A stretch of DNA of 64,000 bases. It comes from Streptomyces sp. DH41. GTDB lineage: Bacteria; Actinomycetota; Actinomycetes; Streptomycetales; Streptomycetaceae. Positions 55,590 to 62,954 of this stretch are shown piece by piece. Positions within the stretch are counted from its first letter, which is position 1; every line of letters begins with the position of its first letter. The notes beneath the pieces were generated by a model. The model searched no databases. It was not told where the DNA came from and saw nothing but the letters and a program-made list of their open reading frames with translations. The position numbers and the translations under genes are program-made. The stretch lies in the NCBI RefSeq assembly GCF_029813785.1, contig NZ_JARVKY010000013.1:156696-220695 (forward strand), in the 5' to 3' direction.

Positions 55590-56495
55590 TCACCGGCCGG
55601 CGTGGTCCCCGTCCCGGTCCCCGTCCTCCTCCACGGCCTCCCGAACCACGTCGGGTTTGTTGGTGATGATGCCGTCGACGTCGTACCCGGCGGCCCGCCG
55701 GGCGGCCTCCGCGTCGTCGACCGTCCAGGTGAAGACCTCCAGCGGCCTGCCGTGCGGTCCCGTGAAGGCGTGGACCGAGGAGACGTAGCTCATGGAGAGG
55801 GAGCCGTAGGACGGATTGATCTGGTCGGTGAACTCGGCGTACTCGGGCAGATCCGACACGGGAGGCGTGCCGAGGAACCCGGTCCTGACGGCCGGCTCGA
55901 GCTCGTGGACGGTACGGACGCTGTCCGCGCTGAAGCTCTGCACGACCAGCCGGGCCGCCACATGCCGCCGGTCGAGCCAGCCCTCGTTGGCGAGGACCTT
56001 GAGGGTCTGCTGCTCGATGCCCGGGTACATCTGGGGGTTCTTCAGCTCCAGCAGCAGCTTCTGGTGGTTGTGCTCCACGCGGTCCACATACTGCTTCAGC
56101 GTCGGCACGCGCGCGCCCGCGTACTCGGAACCGAACCAGCTGCCCGCGTCCAGCCGCGCGACCTCCGCGGCGGTGAAGTCCTTCACCTTCCAGGGCGACC
56201 GGTCGGGGAAGACCTCCTCCACGTTCGTCGTACGCCGCAGGCTGTCGTCGTGGAGGACGACGAGTTCGCCGTCACTGGTGCGCTGGACGTCGTTCTCCAC
56301 CCAGCGAATGCCCAGCTCGGCCGCCTTGTCGACGGCGGCCAGCGTGTTCTCCGGCGCATACCCGGAAGCGCCCCTGTGGGCGACGACCGAGGGCTCGTCG
56401 TCGCCGCTCTGGGCGGTCCGGGCGTGCGAGAGCGGAGCGAGCAGGGCCACTCCCAGAAGCGCGGTGGTCGTGACGGCAACTGCGCGCACGTGCAT
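55590..56495 (-). CDS. glpQ2: Secreted glycerophosphodiester phosphodiesterase
   Basis: A 301-residue exported hydrolase that releases glycerol 3-phosphate from phospholipid or teichoic-acid breakdown products. The signal peptide spans about 1-26. The GDPD domain shows VVAHRGASGYAPENT (catalytic His40 and Arg), RWVENDVQRTSDGELVVLHDD (Glu/Asp metal ligands, second His), LLLELKNPQMYPG and VFTWTVDDAEAARR. GAGGAG precedes ATG 56495. From memory this is glpQ2, a PhoP-regulated gene in S. coelicolor; a PHO-box-like pair lies upstream (56592-56613). Confidence 0.93.
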   Translation of the reverse strand: MHVRAVAVTTTALLGVALLAPLSHARTAQSGDDEPSVVAHRGASGYAPENTLAAVDKAAELGIRWVENDVQRTSDGELVVLHDDSLRRTTNVEEVFPDRSPWKVKDFTAAEVARLDAGSWFGSEYAGARVPTLKQYVDRVEHNHQKLLLELKNPQMYPGIEQQTLKVLANEGWLDRRHVAARLVVQSFSADSVRTVHELEPAVRTGFLGTPPVSDLPEYAEFTDQINPSYGSLSMSYVSSVHAFTGPHGRPLEVFTWTVDDAEAARRAAGYDVDGIITNKPDVVREAVEEDGDRDGDHAGR

Positions 56496-56586
56496 GCGTA
56501 CTCCTCGCGTCGAGTGATCACGGACAGCACCACTGTGGCATCAGAGAGTCAACAAAAGAGGGGTGCGGAATGGCCACAGGCTTAAT

Positions 56587-56613
56587 GGAGTTGCTCAACT
56601 CCGCTCACCGGGG
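56587..56613. promoter_or_regulatory. PHO-box-like direct repeat overlapping a palindrome (glpQ2/MHYT divergent region)
   Basis: Two adjacent 11-nt units TGCTCAACTCC (56592-56602) and GCTCACCGGGG (56603-56613) loosely match the Streptomyces PhoP consensus GTTCACC. The first overlaps the perfect palindrome GGAGTTG-CT-CAACTCC (56587-56602). It lies about 100 nt before glpQ2. The rest of the 290-nt gap is comparatively AT-rich, with TCATACT near 56675 as a possible -10 for the MHYT gene. Confidence 0.45.
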
Positions 56614-56785
56614 CCGCACAAGTGGGGCAAACCCGTGATTATTTGCCGGAGAATCGTTCGACCATTCCGGTGGGAGTCATACTCTCTGCCTCGACCCTGA
56701 CCGTTCACGCGGTTCTGGGAGGGGGTGCACACCAGCGAATTCCGGGACGTAACCGGGGCGTAAGGAAGCGGAAGGGCAGCCGCAC

Positions 56786-57664
56786 ATGCAAGGCACGGTC
56801 GAGGGATTCAACTACGGACTCGTCACACCGCTGGTGGCCTATCTCATGGCCTGCCTCGGCGGTGCCCTCGGGCTGCGCTGCACCACCAGGTCCATGCGGG
56901 TCACCCGGTCCTGGCGCCCAGGATGGCTCGCCCTCGGCTCGGCGGCGATCGGCTCCGGCATCTGGACCATGCACTTCATCGCGATGATGGGGTTCACGAT
57001 CGAACACACGCCGGTCCGCTACGACTGGCTGATGACCTTCGCCAGCCTGGCCGTCGCCATCGTCATGGTGGGCATCGGGATCTTCATCGTCGGCTACCGG
57101 GGAGCGCGGGGCACGGCCCTGTTCACCGGCGGCACCATCACCGGCCTGGGCATCGCCTCGATGCACTACCTGGGCATGGCCGGGATGCGCCTGGACGGGC
57201 AGCTGACGTACAACACGTTCACCGTGGCCGTGTCCGTCGTCATAGCCATGGCGGCCGCCACCGCCGCGCTGTGGGCGGCCGGACAGGTCCGGGGTTTCCT
57301 GTGGAGCGTGGGCGCCAGTCTGGTCATGGGGCTGGCCGTCACCGGCATGCACTACACGGGCATGGCCGCCCTCGAGGTCCATCTCCACGGCACCACCGAC
57401 CCCGCCACCGGAGGGTCCCCCGCCGAACTGCTCGCCCCCATGCTGATCGGCCCGCTCGCCTTCCTCCTCCTGGCCGGCGTCGTGGTCATGTTCGACCCGC
57501 TGATGGTCATGGGGCAGCCCGGCGGAACCCCCGTCGAGCGGAAGCCGGGCGTCCCCGCCCACACCGAGGCCTCGCGCACGGTCCGCCACCCGGTGCACCA
57601 CCCCGGGCACCACACGCGCCGCCCGCTCGTCCACCGGCGTTCCCGCGCTCCGCAGAACCGCTGA
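56786..57664 (+). CDS. Stand-alone MHYT-domain membrane sensor
   Basis: A 292-residue membrane protein with seven predicted helices. It has the three MHYT motifs MHFI (62-65), MHYL (126-129) and MHYT (188-191), whose Met/His residues are thought to bind copper or another metal to sense O2, CO or NO. There is no GGDEF, EAL or kinase domain; the C-terminal 45 residues are His/Arg/Pro-rich (VRHPVHHPGHHTRRPLVHRR). The output is thus unknown. It may sense a gas or metal through a partner, or handle metal itself. The ATG at 56786 follows a weak GGAAGGGC. Confidence 0.88.
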   Translation: MQGTVEGFNYGLVTPLVAYLMACLGGALGLRCTTRSMRVTRSWRPGWLALGSAAIGSGIWTMHFIAMMGFTIEHTPVRYDWLMTFASLAVAIVMVGIGIFIVGYRGARGTALFTGGTITGLGIASMHYLGMAGMRLDGQLTYNTFTVAVSVVIAMAAATAALWAAGQVRGFLWSVGASLVMGLAVTGMHYTGMAALEVHLHGTTDPATGGSPAELLAPMLIGPLAFLLLAGVVVMFDPLMVMGQPGGTPVERKPGVPAHTEASRTVRHPVHHPGHHTRRPLVHRRSRAPQNR

Positions 57665-57674
57665 TCCGGGCCCG

Positions 57675-57697
57675 TTGTCAGTGCGGGGTCGTACGGT
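57675..57697 (+). promoter_or_regulatory. DNA-damage-type promoter for uvrB (TTGTCAGTG-N8-TACGGT)
   Basis: TTGTCAGTG (57675-57683), eight nt, TACGGT (57692-57697), seven nt, ATG 57705. This is a perfect match to the RecA-independent damage promoter with the same geometry as polA. No LexA box (GAACN4GTTC type) is visible here. Confidence 0.78.
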
Positions 57698-57704
57698 GGA
57701 ACCC

Positions 57705-59843
57705 ATGCGGCCCGTTTCCCAGATCGAACGCACGGTGGCGCCCTTCGAGGTCGTCAGCCCCTACCAGCCGAACGGCGACCAGCCGGCGGCCATCGCCGAG
57801 CTCGCCCGGCGTGTCGAAGCAGGCGAGAAGGACGTCGTCCTGCTCGGCGCGACCGGCACCGGCAAGTCCGCCACCACCGCGTGGATGATCGAGAAGCTCC
57901 AGCGCCCCACCCTCGTGATGGCGCCGAACAAGACACTGGCCGCCCAGCTGGCCAACGAGTTCCGCGAGCTGCTGCCGAACAACGCCGTCGAGTACTTCGT
58001 CTCGTACTACGACTACTACCAGCCCGAGGCGTACGTCCCGCAGTCGGACACTTACATCGAGAAGGACTCCTCGATCAACGAGGAGGTGGAGCGCCTGCGC
58101 CACTCGGCGACCAATTCACTGCTCACCCGCCGTGACGTCGTCGTGGTCGCCTCCGTCTCCTGCATCTACGGCCTCGGCACCCCGCAGGAGTACGTGGACC
58201 GCATGGTCCCGCTCCGGGTGGGCGAGGAGCACGACCGGGACGAGCTGCTGCGCCGCTTCGTGGACATCCAGTACACGCGCAACGACATGGCCTTCGCCCG
58301 CGGCACCTTCCGGGTGCGCGGCGACACCATCGAGATCTTCCCGGTCTACGAGGAGCTCGCGGTCCGCATCGAGATGTTCGGTGACGAGATCGAGGCCCTG
58401 TCGACGCTGCACCCGGTCACCGGCGAGATCATCAGCGACGACCAGCAGCTGTACGTCTTCCCGGCCTCCCACTACGTCGCGGGACCCGAGCGCCTGGAGC
58501 GTGCTGTCAACGACATCGAGAAGGAGCTGGCCGAGCGACTGACCGAGCTGGAGAAGCAGGGCAAGCTCCTGGAGGCTCAGCGACTGCGGATGCGCACGAC
58601 GTACGACCTGGAGATGCTCCGGCAGATCGGCTCCTGCTCCGGCGTCGAGAACTACTCCATGCACTTCGACGGCCGCCTGCCCGGTTCCCCGCCGAACACC
58701 CTGCTGGACTACTTCCCGGACGACTTCCTCCTCGTCATCGACGAGTCGCACGTCACCGTGCCGCAGATCGGCGCCATGTACGAGGGCGACGCCTCCCGCA
58801 AGCGGACCCTCGTCGACCACGGCTTCCGGCTGCCCTCCGCGCTGGACAACCGCCCGCTGAAGTGGGAGGAGTTCCAGGGCCGCATCGGGCAGACCGTGTA
58901 CCTGTCGGCGACCCCGGGAGCCTACGAGCTCTCCCGCTCGGACGGCGCCGTGGAGCAGATCATCCGTCCCACCGGCCTCGTCGACCCGGAGGTCGTCGTC
59001 AAGCCCACCGAGGGCCAGATCGACGACCTGGTGCACGAGATCCGCAAGCGGACCGAGAAGGACGAGCGCGTCCTGGTCACCACGCTCACCAAGAAGATGG
59101 CCGAGGATCTCACCGACTACTTCCTGGAGCTCGGCATCCAGGTCCGCTACCTGCACAGCGACGTCGACACCCTGCGCCGCGTCGAACTCCTGCGTGAGCT
59201 GCGGGCCGGTGAGTACGACGTCCTGGTCGGCATCAACCTGCTGAGGGAGGGTCTCGACCTGCCGGAGGTCTCCCTGGTGGCGATCCTGGACGCCGACAAG
59301 GAGGGCTTCCTGCGCTCCGGCACCTCCCTGATCCAGACCATCGGCCGGGCGGCGCGCAATGTCTCCGGCCAGGTCCACATGTACGCCGACAAGATCACAC
59401 CGGCGATGGAGAAGGCCATCGACGAGACCAACCGCCGCCGCGAGAAGCAGGTCGCGTTCAACAAGGCGAAGGGCATCGATCCGCAGCCGCTCCGCAAGAA
59501 GATCAACGACATCGTGGCGCAGATCGCCCGTGAGGACGTCGACACCGAGCGGCTGCTCGGCTCGGGCTACCGCCAGTCGCCGGACGGCAAGGGCGCCAAG
59601 GCTCCGGTGCCCGCCCTCGGCGGCCGGGCGGCGGCCGGGACGAAGGCGGCCAAGGGCAGGGCGAAGGAGACGGCGGTGACCGACCGCCCCGCGGCGGAGC
59701 TCGCCGAACAGATCGAGGATCTCACCACCCGTATGCGGGCGGCCGCCGCGGACCTCCAGTTCGAGATCGCGGCCCGGCTGCGTGACGAGGTCTCCGAGAT
59801 GAAGAAGGAACTGCGCCAGATGAAGGAGGCCGGCCTGGCCTGA
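57705..59843 (+). CDS. uvrB: UvrABC excinuclease subunit B
   Basis: A 712-residue helicase-like subunit of nucleotide excision repair that loads on lesions with UvrA and recruits UvrC. Walker A is LLGATGTGKSATTAW, and the beta-hairpin used for damage verification is YYDYYQPEAYVPQSDTYIEKD. Motif II is LLVIDESHVTVPQIG, motif VI TIGRAARNVSGQVH. The UVR domain at the C-terminus binds UvrC (LTTRMRAAAADLQFEIAARLRDE). ATG 57705 is a leaderless start. The Lys/Ala-rich segment at about 630-655 is a linker. Confidence 0.98.
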   Translation: MRPVSQIERTVAPFEVVSPYQPNGDQPAAIAELARRVEAGEKDVVLLGATGTGKSATTAWMIEKLQRPTLVMAPNKTLAAQLANEFRELLPNNAVEYFVSYYDYYQPEAYVPQSDTYIEKDSSINEEVERLRHSATNSLLTRRDVVVVASVSCIYGLGTPQEYVDRMVPLRVGEEHDRDELLRRFVDIQYTRNDMAFARGTFRVRGDTIEIFPVYEELAVRIEMFGDEIEALSTLHPVTGEIISDDQQLYVFPASHYVAGPERLERAVNDIEKELAERLTELEKQGKLLEAQRLRMRTTYDLEMLRQIGSCSGVENYSMHFDGRLPGSPPNTLLDYFPDDFLLVIDESHVTVPQIGAMYEGDASRKRTLVDHGFRLPSALDNRPLKWEEFQGRIGQTVYLSATPGAYELSRSDGAVEQIIRPTGLVDPEVVVKPTEGQIDDLVHEIRKRTEKDERVLVTTLTKKMAEDLTDYFLELGIQVRYLHSDVDTLRRVELLRELRAGEYDVLVGINLLREGLDLPEVSLVAILDADKEGFLRSGTSLIQTIGRAARNVSGQVHMYADKITPAMEKAIDETNRRREKQVAFNKAKGIDPQPLRKKINDIVAQIAREDVDTERLLGSGYRQSPDGKGAKAPVPALGGRAAAGTKAAKGRAKETAVTDRPAAELAEQIEDLTTRMRAAAADLQFEIAARLRDEVSEMKKELRQMKEAGLA

Positions 59844-59906
59844 CGGCCCGCCCGGGCACGCGCTGTGTTGCAAGACCGACACAAAGTGCGGACCGGGGTG
59901 GGGCGC

Positions 59907-59928
59907 TGTCAGTGCCCCTGCGTAGGGT
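59907..59928 (+). promoter_or_regulatory. DNA-damage-type promoter for the terD genes (TGTCAGTG-N8-TAGGGT)
   Basis: TGTCAGTG (59907-59914), eight nt, TAGGGT (59923-59928) in the 142-nt gap after uvrB. Unlike the other three copies it lies 57 nt before the start codon, which has its own RBS, so this message has a leader. Confidence 0.7.
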
Positions 59929-59985
59929 TCTGCTCAACCGCGGTGACCGCGGTAACAGGGGACAGTCCGAAGAGGGGATCAGCGC

Positions 59986-60564
59986 GTGACCGTCAACATG
60001 ACCAAGGGTCAGGCCATCAGTCTGCAGAAGAACGACGGCGGCAGCCTGACGTCGGTGCGCATGGGCCTCGGCTGGCAGGCGGCTCCCCGGCGCGGCCTGT
60101 TCGGCTCACGCACCCGCGAGGTCGACCTGGACGCCTCCGCCGTCCTGTTCGCGGACAAGCAGCCGGTCGACGTCGTCTTCTTCCGCCACCTGGTGAGCGA
60201 CGACGGCTCGGTGCGCCACACCGGTGACAACCTCGTCGGCGGTGTCGGTCAGGGCGGCGACGACGAGGCGATCCTCGTCGACCTGCAGCGCGTCCCGGTC
60301 CACATCGACCAGATCGTCTTCACCGTGAACTCCTTCACGGGCCAGACCTTCCAGGAGGTGCAGAACGCCTTCTGCCGCCTGGTCGACGAGACCAACGGCG
60401 AGGAGCTGGCCCGCTACACGCTGGCCGGCGGTGGCGCCTACACGGCCCAGATCATGGCGAAGGTGCACCGGGCGGGCCCGGGCTGGTCGATGACCGCCAT
60501 CGGTTCCCCCGCCAACGGCCGCACCTTCCAGGACCTGATGCCGGCGATCCTGCCGGTCCTGTAG
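59986..60564 (+). CDS. terD: TerD-family tellurium/stress resistance protein
   Basis: A 192-residue TerD domain: AISLQKNDGGSLTSVRMGLGW, then EVDLDASAVLFADKQPVDVVFF, GGDDEAILVDLQRVPVHIDQIVFTVNSF, FCRLVDETNGEELARYTL and MTAIGSPANGRTFQDLM. The Asp-rich loops bind calcium in known TerD structures. Ter proteins give resistance to tellurite, phage or DNA damage and influence differentiation in Streptomyces; the exact action is unclear. GTG 59986 lies behind GAGGGGATC. It is followed after 84 nt by a large TerD-like gene, and the promoter suggests induction by DNA damage. Confidence 0.93.
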   Translation: MTVNMTKGQAISLQKNDGGSLTSVRMGLGWQAAPRRGLFGSRTREVDLDASAVLFADKQPVDVVFFRHLVSDDGSVRHTGDNLVGGVGQGGDDEAILVDLQRVPVHIDQIVFTVNSFTGQTFQEVQNAFCRLVDETNGEELARYTLAGGGAYTAQIMAKVHRAGPGWSMTAIGSPANGRTFQDLMPAILPVL

Positions 60565-60648
60565 CCGACCGGCGCCGACCGGCCGGTCCCGTGAGCAGGA
60601 CGGACGGGCGCCGCACGACACATCACGAGTGACACAGGGGGAAAGGCG

Positions 60649-62700
60649 ATGACGGCCGAGCTGACGCGGGGACAGAACCACCCGCTTCCCCGGGCCCGTC
60701 TCGAGATCCGGGTCTCGGCCGGCACGCCGATCGTGGCCGGAGCCACACTCGGCGACGAGAACGGCGAGGTCCACGGCGTCGAATGGGTGGCCCACCCGGG
60801 CACGCCCACCCTGCCGGGGCTGGAGGTCTCCCGGCAGGCAGCCGCCGAGCACCGCCTCGCGGTGGACCTGGAAGCCGTGCCGGACGCCGTGCACCGCGTC
60901 AGTGTGCTGATCGCCCTGCCCGTCGGCGGGGCGGGCCCGGCCCGTTTCGGGGCTGTCCCCGCCCCCTTCGTCGCGGTCACCGGCCTCGACGGCAGCGAGG
61001 TCGCCAGCTACACCATCACCGGCCTGGAGGCCGAGTCCGCCGTCGTCGCTCTCGAGCTCTACCGGCGCCAGGGCGACTGGAAGGTGCGCGCCGTCGGCCA
61101 GGGCTACGCGGGCGGCCTCGCCGAGCTCCTCACCGACCAGAATCTCCCCCAGGCCCACCAGCTCGCCGGGAGCATCCAGGAGGCGGTGGCCGGCGGCCTG
61201 GCGCGATCCGTGCCGGCACCCCCGGCTCCCGGGGCCCGCACGGCCGACGGCAACCGCTCCCGGCAGGCCGCCGCCCCGGCACACGGTCCGGACCACGGCG
61301 CCACCGCAGCCCAGGGCGCCCCCGGCCCCGTACCCCCGGCGTCCCCGTACGATCCGCAGGGTGGCTCCGGCCCGCGCACGCCCGGAGCCCCGGGGCAGCA
61401 GGGTCCGCAGCAGCCGTACCCGGGCGGGCCGGAAGGCTCCGGCACCGCCGGGCAGCCGGCCGCGCCCGGCGGCAGCGGCCCGATCGACTACAGCCATCCG
61501 CGCCGGCAGAACGCCGCTCCGCCCCCACCCCCGCCGACCGCGCCCCCGGCCGCACCCGGGCAGCCCGCCCGGCCGGTCGCCGGCGATGCCACCGGCTGGT
61601 CCATGGAGGAGCGGCTCTACAACCAGGTGTGGGGCATGTTCGAGGACCTGGCGCGCACCACGGCCGCCTACCGGAGCGCCGTCGACTTCGCCGACTCGCG
61701 CATGGAGAAGGAACTCGACCAGGCCCTGTCCGACCCGCGCGGCCGGATCGGCGGCCAGGGCGACGCCGCCCGGGAGGCGGCGCGCGCCCGGCACGCCCAG
61801 CTCGTCTCCCAGGCCCAGGAGGTCCTGGACCGGGACGTCGCTCAGCTCGCCGCCGAGGCGGAGGTGGTCGAGCCCGCCCTGCCGGCGGCCTACGCCCGCT
61901 GGGACAACCCCGTCTGGCACGCCTACCGCGTGCCCATGGAGATCCCCATGGCCCTGCGGCTGGGCGATCTCCATCTGCCCGAGTCGCCCCGCATCAGCAT
62001 CCCGCTGCTGGCCCGGCTGCCGCTGGAGCGCGGCCTGTGGATCGACAGCGGGCGTTCCACCTCGCTCGACGGTTCGTTCACCGACTCCCACGAGGTGCGG
62101 CGGCTGGGCCTGGAGACCGCGGTCGCGCACGCGGCCAGGCTGCTCGCCGTCTATCCGGCGGGCGAGTTCACCGTGCATGTCATCGATCCGGCCGGATCGG
62201 GCACGCGGGGACTGGCACCACTGGTGCACAGCGGTGTGCTCGCGGCTCCGCCCGCGCTGGGGGCCGCCGGGACGGCGGACGTACTCGCCCGCCTCACCCA
62301 GCGCGTCGACCTGGTGCAGATGGCGTTGCGCGGAGGCGCTCCCGACGCGCTCCCGCCCGGCCTCGACACGTCCCAGCAGCTCCTGATCGTCAACGACTTC
62401 CCGCACGGCTTCGACGACCGGGCGGTGAACCAGCTGCGCTACCTCGCCGACGAGGGGCCGGCCGTGGGCGTCCACCTGATGATGGTCGCCGACCGTGAGG
62501 AGTCCGCCGGGTACGGACCGCTGCTCGACCCCCTGTGGCGCTCGCTGCTCCGGCTGACGCCGGTGGCCGACGACCACCTCGCCGACCCGTGGGTCGGGCA
62601 TGCCTGGACGTACGAGCCCCCGCTCGTGCCGCCCGGCAGCCAGGTGCTCCGGCAGGTGCTCGACCAGGTCGCCGCAGCCCGCCGCTCACGGGAGCTGTGA
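60649..62700 (+). CDS. TerD-like domain fused to a degenerate FtsK/EssC-like ATPase domain
   Basis: 683 residues in three parts. Residues 1-185 form a TerD-like beta domain (HVVxxIALP-type core: VSVLIALPVGGAGPA, YTITGLEAESAVVALELYRRQGDWKVRAVGQGY). About 190-330 is a Pro/Gly/Ala-rich linker. About 340-683 starts with WSMEERLYNQVWGMFEDLART and a coiled helical region, then a fold like FtsK/EssC repeats: PLLARLPLERGLWIDSG where a P-loop would be, FTVHVIDPAG, and LLIVNDFPHGFDDRAVNQL, GVHLMMVADREE as a Walker B-like region. Walker A is missing, so ATP hydrolysis is doubtful. RBS GGGGGAAAGG precedes ATG 60649. It is probably co-transcribed with terD. Confidence 0.85.
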   Translation: MTAELTRGQNHPLPRARLEIRVSAGTPIVAGATLGDENGEVHGVEWVAHPGTPTLPGLEVSRQAAAEHRLAVDLEAVPDAVHRVSVLIALPVGGAGPARFGAVPAPFVAVTGLDGSEVASYTITGLEAESAVVALELYRRQGDWKVRAVGQGYAGGLAELLTDQNLPQAHQLAGSIQEAVAGGLARSVPAPPAPGARTADGNRSRQAAAPAHGPDHGATAAQGAPGPVPPASPYDPQGGSGPRTPGAPGQQGPQQPYPGGPEGSGTAGQPAAPGGSGPIDYSHPRRQNAAPPPPPPTAPPAAPGQPARPVAGDATGWSMEERLYNQVWGMFEDLARTTAAYRSAVDFADSRMEKELDQALSDPRGRIGGQGDAAREAARARHAQLVSQAQEVLDRDVAQLAAEAEVVEPALPAAYARWDNPVWHAYRVPMEIPMALRLGDLHLPESPRISIPLLARLPLERGLWIDSGRSTSLDGSFTDSHEVRRLGLETAVAHAARLLAVYPAGEFTVHVIDPAGSGTRGLAPLVHSGVLAAPPALGAAGTADVLARLTQRVDLVQMALRGGAPDALPPGLDTSQQLLIVNDFPHGFDDRAVNQLRYLADEGPAVGVHLMMVADREESAGYGPLLDPLWRSLLRLTPVADDHLADPWVGHAWTYEPPLVPPGSQVLRQVLDQVAAARRSREL

Positions 62701-62719
62701 CCACACCCGAGCTGGGCTT

Positions 62720-62749
62720 TTGAGCTTAATTTGCGAATCTCTTTACCAT
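62720..62749 (+). promoter_or_regulatory. Promoter for the riboswitch-terC unit (TTGAGC-N18-TACCAT)
   Basis: TTGAGC (62720-62725), 18 nt, TACCAT (62744-62749) lie in an AT-rich patch shortly after the TerD-fusion gene and about 30 nt before the riboswitch. Confidence 0.55.
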
Positions 62750-62775
62750 CCCTTGGGGAATGGGGTACTGTCGTC

Positions 62776-62906
62776 CGTACGGAGGGGAGTACTCCCTGTC
62801 TGTGCGGCGTACCCGTCAATACGGATCAGGCCAGATCCCGGGGCGTCGGCCCGTGGAATCCGAACGCGTCATGCGTCCCGGACCCGGGTGGAAGAGACCT
62901 CCGGCA
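62776..62906 (+). ncRNA. yybP-ykoY manganese riboswitch
   Basis: GGAGGGGAGTA (62781-62791) matches the conserved 5' element of the aptamer, and GAAGAGACCTCC (62891-62902) the 3' element; the two can pair to close the structure. The long GC-rich arm between them (about 62838-62890) forms the variable helix. The distance to GTG 62955 and the TerC gene product fit the known class, which senses Mn2+ and controls TerC/Alx-type exporters. Exact edges are approximate. Confidence 0.72.
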
Positions 62907-62954
62907 GCGACGACGCTGACATTTGCCGTGTGACGTACTGCCGGAGGCGTAGTA

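Noticed and set aside
57661..57704. LexA (SOS) box before uvrB
   Set aside because: No palindromic GAAC/GTTC site is seen; the damage-type TTGTCAGTG promoter explains regulation better.
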